This document shows, piece by piece, positions 28,011 through 35,888 of a DNA stretch of 64,000 nucleotides. The position numbers were made by a program, and so were the translations under genes. The DNA is taken from NCBI RefSeq assembly GCF_014644415.1, contig NZ_BMKQ01000001.1, forward strand, positions 2,679,217 through 2,743,216, read 5' to 3'. The number at the start of each line of letters is the position of its first letter. Position 1 is the stretch's first letter. The notes below the pieces were generated by a model, which saw only the letters and a list, made by a program, of their open reading frames with translations, was not told the DNA's origin and did not search any database. This stretch comes from Marmoricola endophyticus (GTDB taxonomy: Bacteria > Actinomycetota > Actinomycetes > Propionibacteriales > Nocardioidaceae).

Positions 28011-28723
28011 GCGAGGCGGTGGCGCAGGAGACTCTGGACCAGCTGGCGTCGGCCAGCACCGCCACGGTCGCCAGCCAGCTGCTCAAGCACGGCCTGGCGC
28101 ACCAGACCCTCGCCGGCCTGCGGCCGGTAGGCCAGACGTCCGGGTTCGCGGCCCCCGCCGCGACGCTGAGGTGCGTACCGTCGCGAGCGACGATCGACGG
28201 TCTGGTGCCGGGCACGCCGCCGACGCCCGGGCTGTCGATGTTCGACGTCGCCGAGCGGGTCCTGGCCGGTCACGTGCTGGTCGTCGACACCGCGGGCAGC
28301 ACCCGCGCCGCGACCGGTGGCGACATCCTGCTGCAGCGCATGCACGAGCGAGGGGTGGCCGGCGTCGTGACCGCAGGCTCGTTCCGCGACGCCTCCGGGG
28401 TCGGCGAGGTCCCGATGCCGACGTACGCCGCCGGCGCGACCGCCGACATCAGCCGCGCGGACGTGCGCACGCTCGAGCTCGACGTCCCGATCGGCTGTGC
28501 CGGCGTCGCCGTGTATCCCGGTGACGTGCTCGTCGGCGACCGCGACGGGGTGGTGGTCGTGCCGGCCGAGCTGGCCGCCGAGATCGCGCCGGCCGCGGCC
28601 GAGCAGGAGCGGCTCGAGGAGTACGTCCTGCGCCGGGTGCGCGACGGCGAGCCGTTGGCCGGGCTCTACCCGCCCGGCCCCGACACCGTCGCCGCCTTCC
28701 GTGAACAGGAGGTGGACCGATGA
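28007..28723 (+). CDS. RraA-like aldolase-family protein
   Basis: 238 aa protein of the RraA/HMG-CHA aldolase family; characterised members split 4-hydroxy-4-methyl- or 4-carboxy-4-hydroxy-2-oxo acids to pyruvate with a divalent metal. Visible motifs are ATVASQLLKHG near the N-terminus, LVVDTAGSTRAATGGDILLQRMHERG and GVVTAGSFRDASGV. The Arg-Asp pair of the usual D-G-x-x-R-D motif is kept, but its first Asp is Ala here. The fold is clear, the activity inferred. GTGA and ATGA overlaps bind it to both neighbours. Confidence 0.84.
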   Translation: MSEAVAQETLDQLASASTATVASQLLKHGLAHQTLAGLRPVGQTSGFAAPAATLRCVPSRATIDGLVPGTPPTPGLSMFDVAERVLAGHVLVVDTAGSTRAATGGDILLQRMHERGVAGVVTAGSFRDASGVGEVPMPTYAAGATADISRADVRTLELDVPIGCAGVAVYPGDVLVGDRDGVVVVPAELAAEIAPAAAEQERLEEYVLRRVRDGEPLAGLYPPGPDTVAAFREQEVDR

Positions 28724-29364
28724 GCGCCGAGGGTGGGAACGAGGTCACCATCGCCGCCTCGGACCTCGACCCGGAGCAGACCTACCGGCTGCTCTCCGGA
28801 GTCGTGGTTCCGCGCCCGATCGCTTGGATCACTACCGTGGACGAGGCCGGCGTGGTCAACCTCGCGCCGTTCAGCTGCTACACCTTCGTCTCCACGGCGC
28901 CTCCCCTGATCGGGGTCAACGTCGGCCGCAAGGCGGGCACCCTGAAGGACACCGGCACCAACATCGAGCGCAGTGGCGAGTTCGTCGTCAACGTCCCCGC
29001 CGAGGAGCACTCGGAGCTGGTCCACCTCAGCGCCGTCGAGCACCCGCCGGCGACCAGTGAGGTCGACCTTCTCGGACTGGAGACCAGCACGAGCAGGCTC
29101 GTCACCCCACCGCGGCTCGCGCTCGCTCCGCTGGCGATGGAGTGCCGGTGGCAGCAGACGGTGCCCTTCGGCCGCACGGGCAGCCAGTTCATGGTCGGAG
29201 AGGTCGTCTGCTTCCACGTGCGTGAGGACCTGTGGGTCGACGGCAAGGTGGACACGCCCACGCTGCGCCCGCTCGCCCGCCTGGGCGGGCCGACGTACGC
29301 CACGATCGGCGAGCCCGTCACCCACCGCGGGATCGCACAGACGGCGAAGTCGGTGATCCCGTGA
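28720..29364 (+). CDS. Flavin reductase-like FMN-binding split-barrel protein
   Basis: 214 aa with the flavin reductase-like domain: VVVPRPIAWITTVDEAGVVNLAPFSCYTFVSTAPPLIGVN is typical of the flavoredoxin/DIM6-NtaB group, followed by GTNIERSGEFVVNVP. It could supply reduced FMN, but no flavin-dependent monooxygenase is encoded in the operon, so it may work with a partner elsewhere or act as a reductase on its own. Overlaps of 4 bases at both ends keep it within the coupled operon. Confidence 0.88.
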   Translation: MSAEGGNEVTIAASDLDPEQTYRLLSGVVVPRPIAWITTVDEAGVVNLAPFSCYTFVSTAPPLIGVNVGRKAGTLKDTGTNIERSGEFVVNVPAEEHSELVHLSAVEHPPATSEVDLLGLETSTSRLVTPPRLALAPLAMECRWQQTVPFGRTGSQFMVGEVVCFHVREDLWVDGKVDTPTLRPLARLGGPTYATIGEPVTHRGIAQTAKSVIP

Positions 29365-30875
29365 CGGCGGTCATCGCGTCGTACCTCCCTCGCACCGGCG
29401 AGGTGCACGACGAGGTCAAGGAGAGCTCGCCGCGACACGTCCGCGCCGCCCTGGCGCGCGCGGGTGCCGCGGCACCTGCCGTCGAGGCGGTCCCGCCCGC
29501 CGAGCGCGCGACCTGGCTCGACGCACTCGCGCAGGCGGTCGAGGCCGCGGCCACCGGGCTGGTCGAGCAGGCGGACCTCGAGACCGCGCTCGGGCACGAC
29601 CGGCTGAGTGGCGAGGTGCAGCGACTCGCCGCCCAGCTGCGGTTCTACGCGGAGGTCGCGGCGGGCGGTGAGTCGCTGGAGGTCACCCTGGATCGCGCGA
29701 CGGACACTCGGCCCGCGCTCGCGCGGTACCGGCGACCGCGCGGCGTCGTCGCCGTCTTCGCCGCGAGCAACTTCCCCTTCGCGTTCGGAATCTTGGGTCA
29801 CGACACCGCAAGCGCTCTGGCCTCCGGCTGCCCGGTCGTGATTAAGGCACACTCGGCGCACCCGGTGCTCGGCGACCTGCTCGCGGACCTGCTGGTCGAC
29901 ACCCTGCGCGAGTGCGGAGCGCCGGCCGGTGCAGCCTCGGTGGTCAGCGGCTTCGAGGCCGGCCTCAGCCTGGTCGGCGCGGACGAGGTCGCAGCAGTCG
30001 CCTTCACCGGGTCCACGTCCGGTGGCACCGCACTGCTGCGGGCGGCCGCGCAGCGCCCCGTCCCCGTTCCGGTCTACGCAGAGATGGGATCGGTGAACCC
30101 GGTGCTCGTCACGCCGTCGGCGGCGACCACGCGGATGGCCGAGATCGCACGCGGGTTCGTCGCGTCGTACACCGCGGGCTCGGGTCAGATGTGCACCAAG
30201 CCCGGGCTGCTGCTGGCACCCCGCGGTGCGGACGCCGCCCGACTGGTGACCGAGGCCTTCCGCGAGCTCGCGCCGCAGCCCGTGATGCTCACCAGCGGCA
30301 TCGCTGCCGACGTGGGGGAGCGCATGGCCGCGATGGAGTCCGCCGGAGCCACGGTGCTCGCCTCGAGCGGGTCGAGGGAGTCCGGCTGGTCCGCGCCCGC
30401 GGCGGTGCTCGCCGCCGGCCCGACGGCGTTGCGGAGGGGGTCGAGCGTCCTCGAGGAGTGCTTCGGCGCCGTGGCCGTCGTCGTGGAGCACGACCCGGAC
30501 GTCGACGCGGCCGAGGGACTGGCCTGGATCCTGCCCGAGCTGCCCGGAGCGCTCGCAGCGACGGTGCAGACGGCCGGCCGGCACGACCCCGACGCGGCAC
30601 GGTACGTCGACCTGCTCGCAGGCCGGGCGGGCCGACTGGTCGTCGACCAGTGGCCGCCTGGTGTGGCGACGACCTGGTCCCAGCACCACGGCGGCCCGTG
30701 GCCGGCGACCGCCGACCCGGCGTGGACCTCGGTCGGCGCCACCGCGCTCGACCGGTTCCTGGTCCCGGTGGTCTACCAGAACGCCACCGACGCTCTGCTC
30801 CCGCCGCCGCTGCGCTCGGACAACCCCTGGCGTCTGCCGCGCCGGGTCGACGGCCGTCCGGAGGAGCCGGCGTGA
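29361..30875 (+). CDS. Aldehyde dehydrogenase, 2-oxoglutarate-semialdehyde dehydrogenase-like
   Basis: 504 aa from GTG 29361. The sequence has ASNFPFAFGILGHDTASALASGCPVVIKAHSAHP, VAFTGSTSGG, the glutamate in AEMGSVNPV and the catalytic cysteine in GSGQMCTKPG. The SNFPFAF..G.DTASALA..CPVVVKAH pattern belongs to the alpha-ketoglutaric semialdehyde (2,5-dioxovalerate) dehydrogenase group rather than general ALDHs. It probably oxidises a C5 semialdehyde made by the upstream aldolase/dehydratase, yielding a dicarboxylate for CoA activation by the next gene. Glutarate semialdehyde is an alternative substrate, given the downstream genes. Confidence 0.9.
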   Translation: MTAVIASYLPRTGEVHDEVKESSPRHVRAALARAGAAAPAVEAVPPAERATWLDALAQAVEAAATGLVEQADLETALGHDRLSGEVQRLAAQLRFYAEVAAGGESLEVTLDRATDTRPALARYRRPRGVVAVFAASNFPFAFGILGHDTASALASGCPVVIKAHSAHPVLGDLLADLLVDTLRECGAPAGAASVVSGFEAGLSLVGADEVAAVAFTGSTSGGTALLRAAAQRPVPVPVYAEMGSVNPVLVTPSAATTRMAEIARGFVASYTAGSGQMCTKPGLLLAPRGADAARLVTEAFRELAPQPVMLTSGIAADVGERMAAMESAGATVLASSGSRESGWSAPAAVLAAGPTALRRGSSVLEECFGAVAVVVEHDPDVDAAEGLAWILPELPGALAATVQTAGRHDPDAARYVDLLAGRAGRLVVDQWPPGVATTWSQHHGGPWPATADPAWTSVGATALDRFLVPVVYQNATDALLPPPLRSDNPWRLPRRVDGRPEEPA

Positions 30876-32059
30876 GCCGACCGCTCGAGGGGATCCTGGT
30901 CGCCGACTTCAGCCGGGTGCTGGCAGGCCCGTTGGCCACGGTCACCCTCGCCGACCTCGGCGCCACCGTGGTCAAGGTCGAACGGCCGGGCAGCGGCGAC
31001 GACACCCGCCAGTGGGGCCCGCCGTGGACGGAGAGCTCGAGCTCGTACTTCGAGTCGGCCAACCGCGGCAAGCGCTCGGTGTGCCTCGACCTCGACGACG
31101 ACGACGACCTGGTGCTCGCGCGCGAGCTGGCGCTGCGCGCCGACGTGCTGGTGGAGAACTTCGCCTCCGGCACGATGCGTCGCCGTGGGCTCGACCAGGC
31201 GGCTCTCACCGAGATCAACCCGGGCCTGGTCTACGCATCGGTCTCGGGCTTCGGGTCCGCCGAGGGTGCCGGGCGCCCGGGGTACGACTTCTTGGTGCAG
31301 GCCGTCGGCGGGCTGATGAGCATCACCGGCCCGCCAGAGGAGCCGAGCAAGGTCGGCGTCGCCCTGGTCGACGTGCTCACCTCGAAGGATCTGGTGATCG
31401 GGGTCCTCGCTGCGTTACACGAGCGCGAGACCAGCGGACGTGGTCAGCTCGTGGAGGTCAATCTGCTCTCCAGCCTGCTCGGGTCGATGGCCAACCAGGC
31501 GTCCGGCTACCTCACCACCGGTCGGGATCCCTCCAGCATGGGCAACGCACACCCGTCCATCGCCCCGTACGAGACGCTGCGGGCAGCTGACGGTGCCCTC
31601 GCGATCGCCTGCGGCAACGACCGCCAGTTCGCCTCGCTGGCCGAAGCCCTCGGCGTGCCCGGGCTGGCCGAGGACCCGCGCTTCGCCACCAACCGCGACC
31701 GCGTGGCCCACCGTCCCGCGATGGTCGCCGCACTCGAGTCCGCGCTCGCGACGGACACTGTCGACCACTGGGTCGAGGCTGTCGGTCTTTCGCGCGTGCC
31801 CTGCGGGCGGGTCGGCAGCCTGGCCGACGGGTTCCGGCTGGCCGACGAACTCGGGCTGGACCCGGTCAGCGAGGTCGGCGACGGCGGCATCCCCCAGGTA
31901 CGCAGCCCGCTGTGGCTCGGTCGTACCCCGGTCGGTGAACCCACCCGGCCGCCCCGGCTGGGCGAGCACGACGACGAGGTGCGCCGCTGGCTGCAGGTCC
32001 CCCGATCCACCCCCGAGACGACCACCCCACACCCGAGAGTGACGGAGCACGACCGATGA
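30872..32059 (+). CDS. Family III (CaiB/BaiF) acyl-CoA transferase
   Basis: 395 aa. N-terminal LEGILVADFSRVLAGPLATVTLADLGATVVKVERPG and VENFASGTM are family III hallmarks, and the aspartate in RPGYDFLVQAVGG matches the catalytic Asp of formyl-CoA transferase. It moves CoA between carboxylic acids without ATP. Followed directly by a glutaryl-CoA dehydrogenase-like gene, it most likely makes glutaryl-CoA or a close analogue, with succinyl-CoA as a plausible donor. GTG 30872 overlaps the aldehyde dehydrogenase by 4 bases. Confidence 0.92.
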   Translation: MSRPLEGILVADFSRVLAGPLATVTLADLGATVVKVERPGSGDDTRQWGPPWTESSSSYFESANRGKRSVCLDLDDDDDLVLARELALRADVLVENFASGTMRRRGLDQAALTEINPGLVYASVSGFGSAEGAGRPGYDFLVQAVGGLMSITGPPEEPSKVGVALVDVLTSKDLVIGVLAALHERETSGRGQLVEVNLLSSLLGSMANQASGYLTTGRDPSSMGNAHPSIAPYETLRAADGALAIACGNDRQFASLAEALGVPGLAEDPRFATNRDRVAHRPAMVAALESALATDTVDHWVEAVGLSRVPCGRVGSLADGFRLADELGLDPVSEVGDGGIPQVRSPLWLGRTPVGEPTRPPRLGEHDDEVRRWLQVPRSTPETTTPHPRVTEHDR

Positions 32060-33246
32060 GCGCGAACGCCACGACGACCCCGTTGGACCCGATCGACCTG
32101 ATCGGCGTCGACGACCAGCTCACCGACCAGGAGAAGGACGTCCGCTCGGCGGTGCGCCGGCTGTGCGCGGCCAGCGTCGAGCCGTACGTCGCGGGCTGGT
32201 TCGAGCGCGGCCACATCGACGACGTGCGGGGCCTGGCCAAGGAGCTCGGCTCGCTCGGCCTGCTGGGCATGCACCTGGAGGGGTACGGCTGTGCCGGGAT
32301 GACCGCGACCGAGTATGGCCTGGCCTGCCTGGAGCTGGAGGCCGCCGACTCGGGGATCCGCTCGCTGGTCTCGGTCCAGGGGTCGCTGGCGATGTTCGCG
32401 ATCCACCACTGGGGCTCGGAGGAGCAGAAGACCGAGTGGCTGCCGCAGATGGCCTCCGGCGAGGCGATCGGCTGCTTCGGGCTCACCGAGCCCGACGTGG
32501 GGTCTGACCCGCAGTCGATGCAGACCCGTGCCTGGCGCGACGGCGACGACTGGGTCGTGCGCGGGCGCAAGATGTGGATCACGAACGGGTCGGTCGCCTC
32601 GGTCGCCGTCGTCTGGGCGCAGACCGAGGAGGGGGTGCGCGGCTTCGTCGTCCCGACCTCGACGCCGGGGTTCTCCGCGCCCGAGATCCACCACAAGCAG
32701 TCTCTGCGGGCCTCGGTGACCAGCGAGCTGGTGCTCGAGGACGTACGGCTGCCGGCCTCGGCACAGCTGCCGAAGGCCCACGGGCTCCGCGGCCCGCTGA
32801 GCTGCCTGAACGAGGCCCGCTACGGGATCGTGTGGGGCGCGATGGGCGCCGCGCGCTCCTCGCTGGAGGCGGCGCTGTCGTACGCCGGCGAGCGGGTGCA
32901 GTTCGGCCGGCCGATCTCCGGCTTCCAGCTGACCCAGCAGAAGCTGGTCGACATGGAGCTGGAGTACACCAAGGGGGTCCTCCTCGCACTGCACCTCGGC
33001 CGGCGCAAGGACGCCGGCACGCTCCGCCCGGAGCAGGTCAGCGCGGGCAAGCTGAACAACGTGCGTGAGGCGCTGGAGATCTGCCGTACGGCGCGGACGG
33101 TGATGGGGGCGAACGGGATCTCCCTGGAGTACCCGGTGATGCGCCACGCGAACAACCTCGAGGCCGTGCTCACCTACGAAGGCACCTCGGAGATGCACAC
33201 GCTGGTGCTCGGGCAGGCGATGACCGGTCAGGCGGCGTTCCGGTGA
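32056..33246 (+). CDS. Acyl-CoA dehydrogenase, glutaryl-CoA dehydrogenase-like
   Basis: 396 aa flavoprotein of the acyl-CoA dehydrogenase fold. The FAD/substrate loop GCFGLTEPDVGSDPQSMQTRA, WITNGSVASVAVVWAQT and the catalytic glutamate in LTYEGTSEMHTLVLGQAMTG resemble glutaryl-CoA dehydrogenase more than short-chain enzymes. It would convert glutaryl-CoA to crotonyl-CoA plus CO2. It stands between a CoA transferase and a 3-hydroxyacyl-CoA dehydrogenase, consistent with a glutarate-type lower pathway, although no enoyl-CoA hydratase or thiolase gene is present here. ATGA and GTGA overlaps at both ends. Confidence 0.93.
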   Translation: MSANATTTPLDPIDLIGVDDQLTDQEKDVRSAVRRLCAASVEPYVAGWFERGHIDDVRGLAKELGSLGLLGMHLEGYGCAGMTATEYGLACLELEAADSGIRSLVSVQGSLAMFAIHHWGSEEQKTEWLPQMASGEAIGCFGLTEPDVGSDPQSMQTRAWRDGDDWVVRGRKMWITNGSVASVAVVWAQTEEGVRGFVVPTSTPGFSAPEIHHKQSLRASVTSELVLEDVRLPASAQLPKAHGLRGPLSCLNEARYGIVWGAMGAARSSLEAALSYAGERVQFGRPISGFQLTQQKLVDMELEYTKGVLLALHLGRRKDAGTLRPEQVSAGKLNNVREALEICRTARTVMGANGISLEYPVMRHANNLEAVLTYEGTSEMHTLVLGQAMTGQAAFR

Positions 33247-34106
33247 CGCCGATCGAGCGGGTGGGCGTCGTCGGCTGCGGGCTGATGGGCGCCGGGATCG
33301 CGGAGGTCTCGGCCCGATCCGGGCTGGACGTGGTCGTGGTGGAGTCCGAGTCCGCGGCCGCGGCCCGCGGCCGCGAGCGGCTGGAGGCCTCACTGAAGCG
33401 CGCCGAGTCCAAGGGCAAGCTCGGGCAGGAGACGACCGAGGCGGTCCTCGCGCGGGTCACCGTGGACTGCGAGCTGGACGCGTTGGCGGACCGGGAGGTG
33501 GTCGTCGAGGCGATCGGGGAGGACGAGGCGGCCAAGGTCGAGCTGTTCCGCACGCTGGACCGGATCGTGTCGTCACCCAAGGCGATCCTGGCCTCCAACA
33601 CCTCCTCGATCCCGATCATGAAGCTGGGCGTCGCCACCTCACGGCCCGAGCAAGTCCTGGGCGTGCACTTCTTCAACCCGGTGCCGGTGTTGCCGCTGGT
33701 GGAGCTGGTGCCCTCGCTGCTCACCTCGTCGCAGACCACCGAGCGTGCTCGTGCTCTGGTCACCGACCAGCTCGGCAAGCAGGCGATCGACAGCCAGGAC
33801 CGGGCCGGCTTCGTGGTCAACGCGCTGCTGATCCCGTTCGTCCTCTCGGCGATCCGGATGTACGAGTCGGGCTTCGCCTCCGCCGGGGACATCGACCGCG
33901 GTCTGGTCCTCGGCGCCGCACACCCGCAGGGCCCGCTGGCCCTGGCCGACCTGATCGGACTGGACACCACCCAGGCGGTGGCGCTCTCGCTGTATGAGGA
34001 GTTCAAGGAGCCGCTCTACGCTCCTCCGCCGCTGCTGGCGCGGATGGTGGACGCCGGGCTGCTGGGCCGCAAGAGCGGCCACGGGTTCTTCACCTACGAG
34101 GGCTGA
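33243..34106 (+). CDS. 3-hydroxybutyryl-CoA dehydrogenase
   Basis: 287 aa NAD(P)-dependent dehydrogenase. The Rossmann site is VGVVGCGLMGAGIAEV, followed by SNTSSIPI, the catalytic histidine in GVHFFNPVPVLPLVELV and the C-terminal domain marker GFVVNALLIPF..AIRMYE. It oxidises 3-hydroxybutyryl-CoA (or a related acyl-CoA) to the 3-keto form, the expected step after crotonyl-CoA hydration. GTG 33243 overlaps the acyl-CoA dehydrogenase. It is the last gene of the operon; its stop lies in a hairpin shared with the converging regulator gene. Confidence 0.94.
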   Translation: MTPIERVGVVGCGLMGAGIAEVSARSGLDVVVVESESAAAARGRERLEASLKRAESKGKLGQETTEAVLARVTVDCELDALADREVVVEAIGEDEAAKVELFRTLDRIVSSPKAILASNTSSIPIMKLGVATSRPEQVLGVHFFNPVPVLPLVELVPSLLTSSQTTERARALVTDQLGKQAIDSQDRAGFVVNALLIPFVLSAIRMYESGFASAGDIDRGLVLGAAHPQGPLALADLIGLDTTQAVALSLYEEFKEPLYAPPPLLARMVDAGLLGRKSGHGFFTYEG

Positions 34107-34120
34107 CCCGGGCGGTCAGC
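34102..34120. terminator. Hairpin spanning two convergent stop codons
   Basis: GCTGACC (34102-34108), loop CGGGC, GGTCAGC (34114-34120): a perfect 7-bp stem. The stem itself contains the TGA of the plus-strand dehydrogenase and the TGA of the minus-strand XRE gene. Confidence 0.55.
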
Positions 34121-34955
34121 GCTCGGCGGCGAGCGGACCGGCCATGTGGAGCAGAGCGAGCGCGTCGGCCGAGGGTGATCCCGCGGGCGCGGTGTAGAGC
34201 ACGAGGTGCTGGTCGCTCTCCTCGAGCAGCAGGGAGTCGCAGTCGACGGTGACCGAGCCGACGGCGGGGTTCTCGAAGGTCTTGGTGAGCATCGCGGCGG
34301 GCTGGACGTCGTGACGTCGCCAGAGCCGCTCGAAGTCGGGGGCGGTGCGGAGGTCGTCGAGCAGGCTCACGACGTCGGGGTCGGTGGGGTAACGGGTCGC
34401 CGTGGCGCGCAGCTGCATCACCGCGTGGTGGCGGAACGCCGTCGCGTCGGAGACGCCGTACAGGTGGTCGGGCCCGGCCGGGTCGAGGAACGCCCGCCGG
34501 GCGAGGTTGCGCTGCGCCGGGACGAGCGAGCCGAAGTCCTCCATGAGCGCGGCGGCGAGCTCGTTCCAGGCGAGCACCTCGAAGTCCGCCGCGATCACGA
34601 AGCCCGCGGTCCGGGGGAGGCGCTCGAGCATCGTCAGCACGCTGGGGCGCACGTCGCGGCACACCAGTCGGCGACGCGTCGGCGCGGTCCCCGCGAGCAG
34701 GTGCAGGTGGTCGGACTCGGTGTCGGTCAGCAGCAGGGCCCCGGCGATGCCGGCCAGCACCTCGGCGGAGGGTCGCGGCGCGCGGGCCTGCTCGAGGCGG
34801 ACGTAGTACTCGGTCGAGATGTGCGCGAGCACGGCCACCTCCTCGCGCCGCAGACCGGGTGTACGACGGCGCGGGCCCGAGGCCAGTCCGACGTCCTCCG
34901 GGCGCAGCCGCTCGCGTCGGCTGCGCAGGAAGTCCGCGAGGTCGGCCTTGTCCAC
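34116..34955 (-). CDS. XRE-family regulator with MmyB-like ligand domain (copy 1)
   Basis: 279 aa from GTG 34955; another GTG at 34988 is possible, but 34955 aligns with the paralogue's MDRERLADFLRRRRE start. The N-terminal HTH reads LADFLRSRRERLRPEDVG..RRRTPGLRREEVAVLAHISTEYYVRLEQAR, then a PAS-like MmyB ligand domain with LAWNELAAALMEDF. Such proteins commonly control an adjacent divergent short-chain dehydrogenase gene, here at 35042. A second regulator/SDR pair of the same arrangement lies at 41380-43099. Confidence 0.9.
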   Translation of the reverse strand: MDKADLADFLRSRRERLRPEDVGLASGPRRRTPGLRREEVAVLAHISTEYYVRLEQARAPRPSAEVLAGIAGALLLTDTESDHLHLLAGTAPTRRRLVCRDVRPSVLTMLERLPRTAGFVIAADFEVLAWNELAAALMEDFGSLVPAQRNLARRAFLDPAGPDHLYGVSDATAFRHHAVMQLRATATRYPTDPDVVSLLDDLRTAPDFERLWRRHDVQPAAMLTKTFENPAVGSVTVDCDSLLLEESDQHLVLYTAPAGSPSADALALLHMAGPLAAER

Positions 34956-35041
34956 GACGACAGTGTGCCCCGAGGTGGGCGTCCGCACCCTGGTACAGCT
35001 TGTGCCTGCCTCACCGGTCCGCCGGGAGCCACGGTGGTGCC

Positions 35042-35821
35042 ATGACTCAGACCACGCACCTCCCCATCGGCCTGCTCACCGGCAAGATCGTGCTCGTCAC
35101 CGGCGCGAGCCGCGGCATCGGCGCCGCGGCCGCGCGGCTCTTCGCGGCGGAGGGCGCCCGTGTCGTGCTCGCCTCCCGCGGCACCGCGGCGCTCGGCGCC
35201 CTGGTCACCGAGATCCGCGACCAGGGCGGGACCGCCGACGCGGTCGCGCTTGACCTGGCCGACCGCGCCGGCGTTCGCGCGGCCGTGGCACGGGTCGGTG
35301 AGCTGCACGGACGGCTCGACGGCGCCTTCAACAACGGTGCGGCCATCCAGACGCCCGGTCCGCTGGACGAGACCAGCGATGAGGACGTCGAGCAGCAGTT
35401 CGAGGTGAACTTCCGCGCACACTGGGTCGCGATGAAGGCGGAGGCAGCGCTGATGCGTCAGGTCGGTGGCGGAGCCATCGTCAACACCTCCAGCATCGGC
35501 AGCCGGCGGGCGAACCCGGTGCTGCCGGCGTACGGGGCGATGAAGCGGGCGCTGAACAGCCTCACCGAGTCCGCTGCGGTCACCTGGGCGCGCGACGGGA
35601 TCCGCGTCAACGCGCTCACGCCGGGCGGGACGACGACGGAGATGATCGACGCGTGGGAGAGCGCCACGCCAGGCGTCGTGGAGCAGATCACCGCCTCCTC
35701 GCCGATGGGCCGGATGGCCGAGCCGGTCGAGGTGGCCCAGGCGGCGGCCTGGCTGCTCAGCGACCGGGCCTCGATGGTGACCGGCGCGATCGTGCCGGTC
35801 GACGGGGGCGCCGGGGCCTGA
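35042..35821 (+). CDS. Short-chain dehydrogenase/reductase
   Basis: 259 aa classical SDR. TGASRGIGAAAARLFAAEGA is the dinucleotide-binding motif, NNGAAI the NNAG equivalent, and NTSSIG...YGAMKRA carries the Ser/Tyr/Lys triad; the C-terminal PVDGGAGA is typical. NAD(P)-dependent oxidation or reduction of an unknown carbonyl or alcohol substrate. It is divergent from the XRE/MmyB-like regulator, which probably represses it. The transcript ends in a strong hairpin at 35839. Confidence 0.93.
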   Translation: MTQTTHLPIGLLTGKIVLVTGASRGIGAAAARLFAAEGARVVLASRGTAALGALVTEIRDQGGTADAVALDLADRAGVRAAVARVGELHGRLDGAFNNGAAIQTPGPLDETSDEDVEQQFEVNFRAHWVAMKAEAALMRQVGGGAIVNTSSIGSRRANPVLPAYGAMKRALNSLTESAAVTWARDGIRVNALTPGGTTTEMIDAWESATPGVVEQITASSPMGRMAEPVEVAQAAAWLLSDRASMVTGAIVPVDGGAGA

Positions 35822-35838
35822 TCGGCGGTGCCCGGAGC

Positions 35839-35881
35839 ACGTCGAGGCCCCGGCCGGCGTACCGGACCGGGGCCTCGACGT
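35839..35881. terminator. Strong bidirectional hairpin terminator
   Basis: ACGTCGAGGCCCCGG (35839-35853) and CCGGGGCCTCGACGT (35867-35881) are perfect 15-base inverted repeats around a 13-base loop, between the convergent SDR and GH2 stop codons. Confidence 0.75.
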
Positions 35882-35888
35882 GGTCGTG

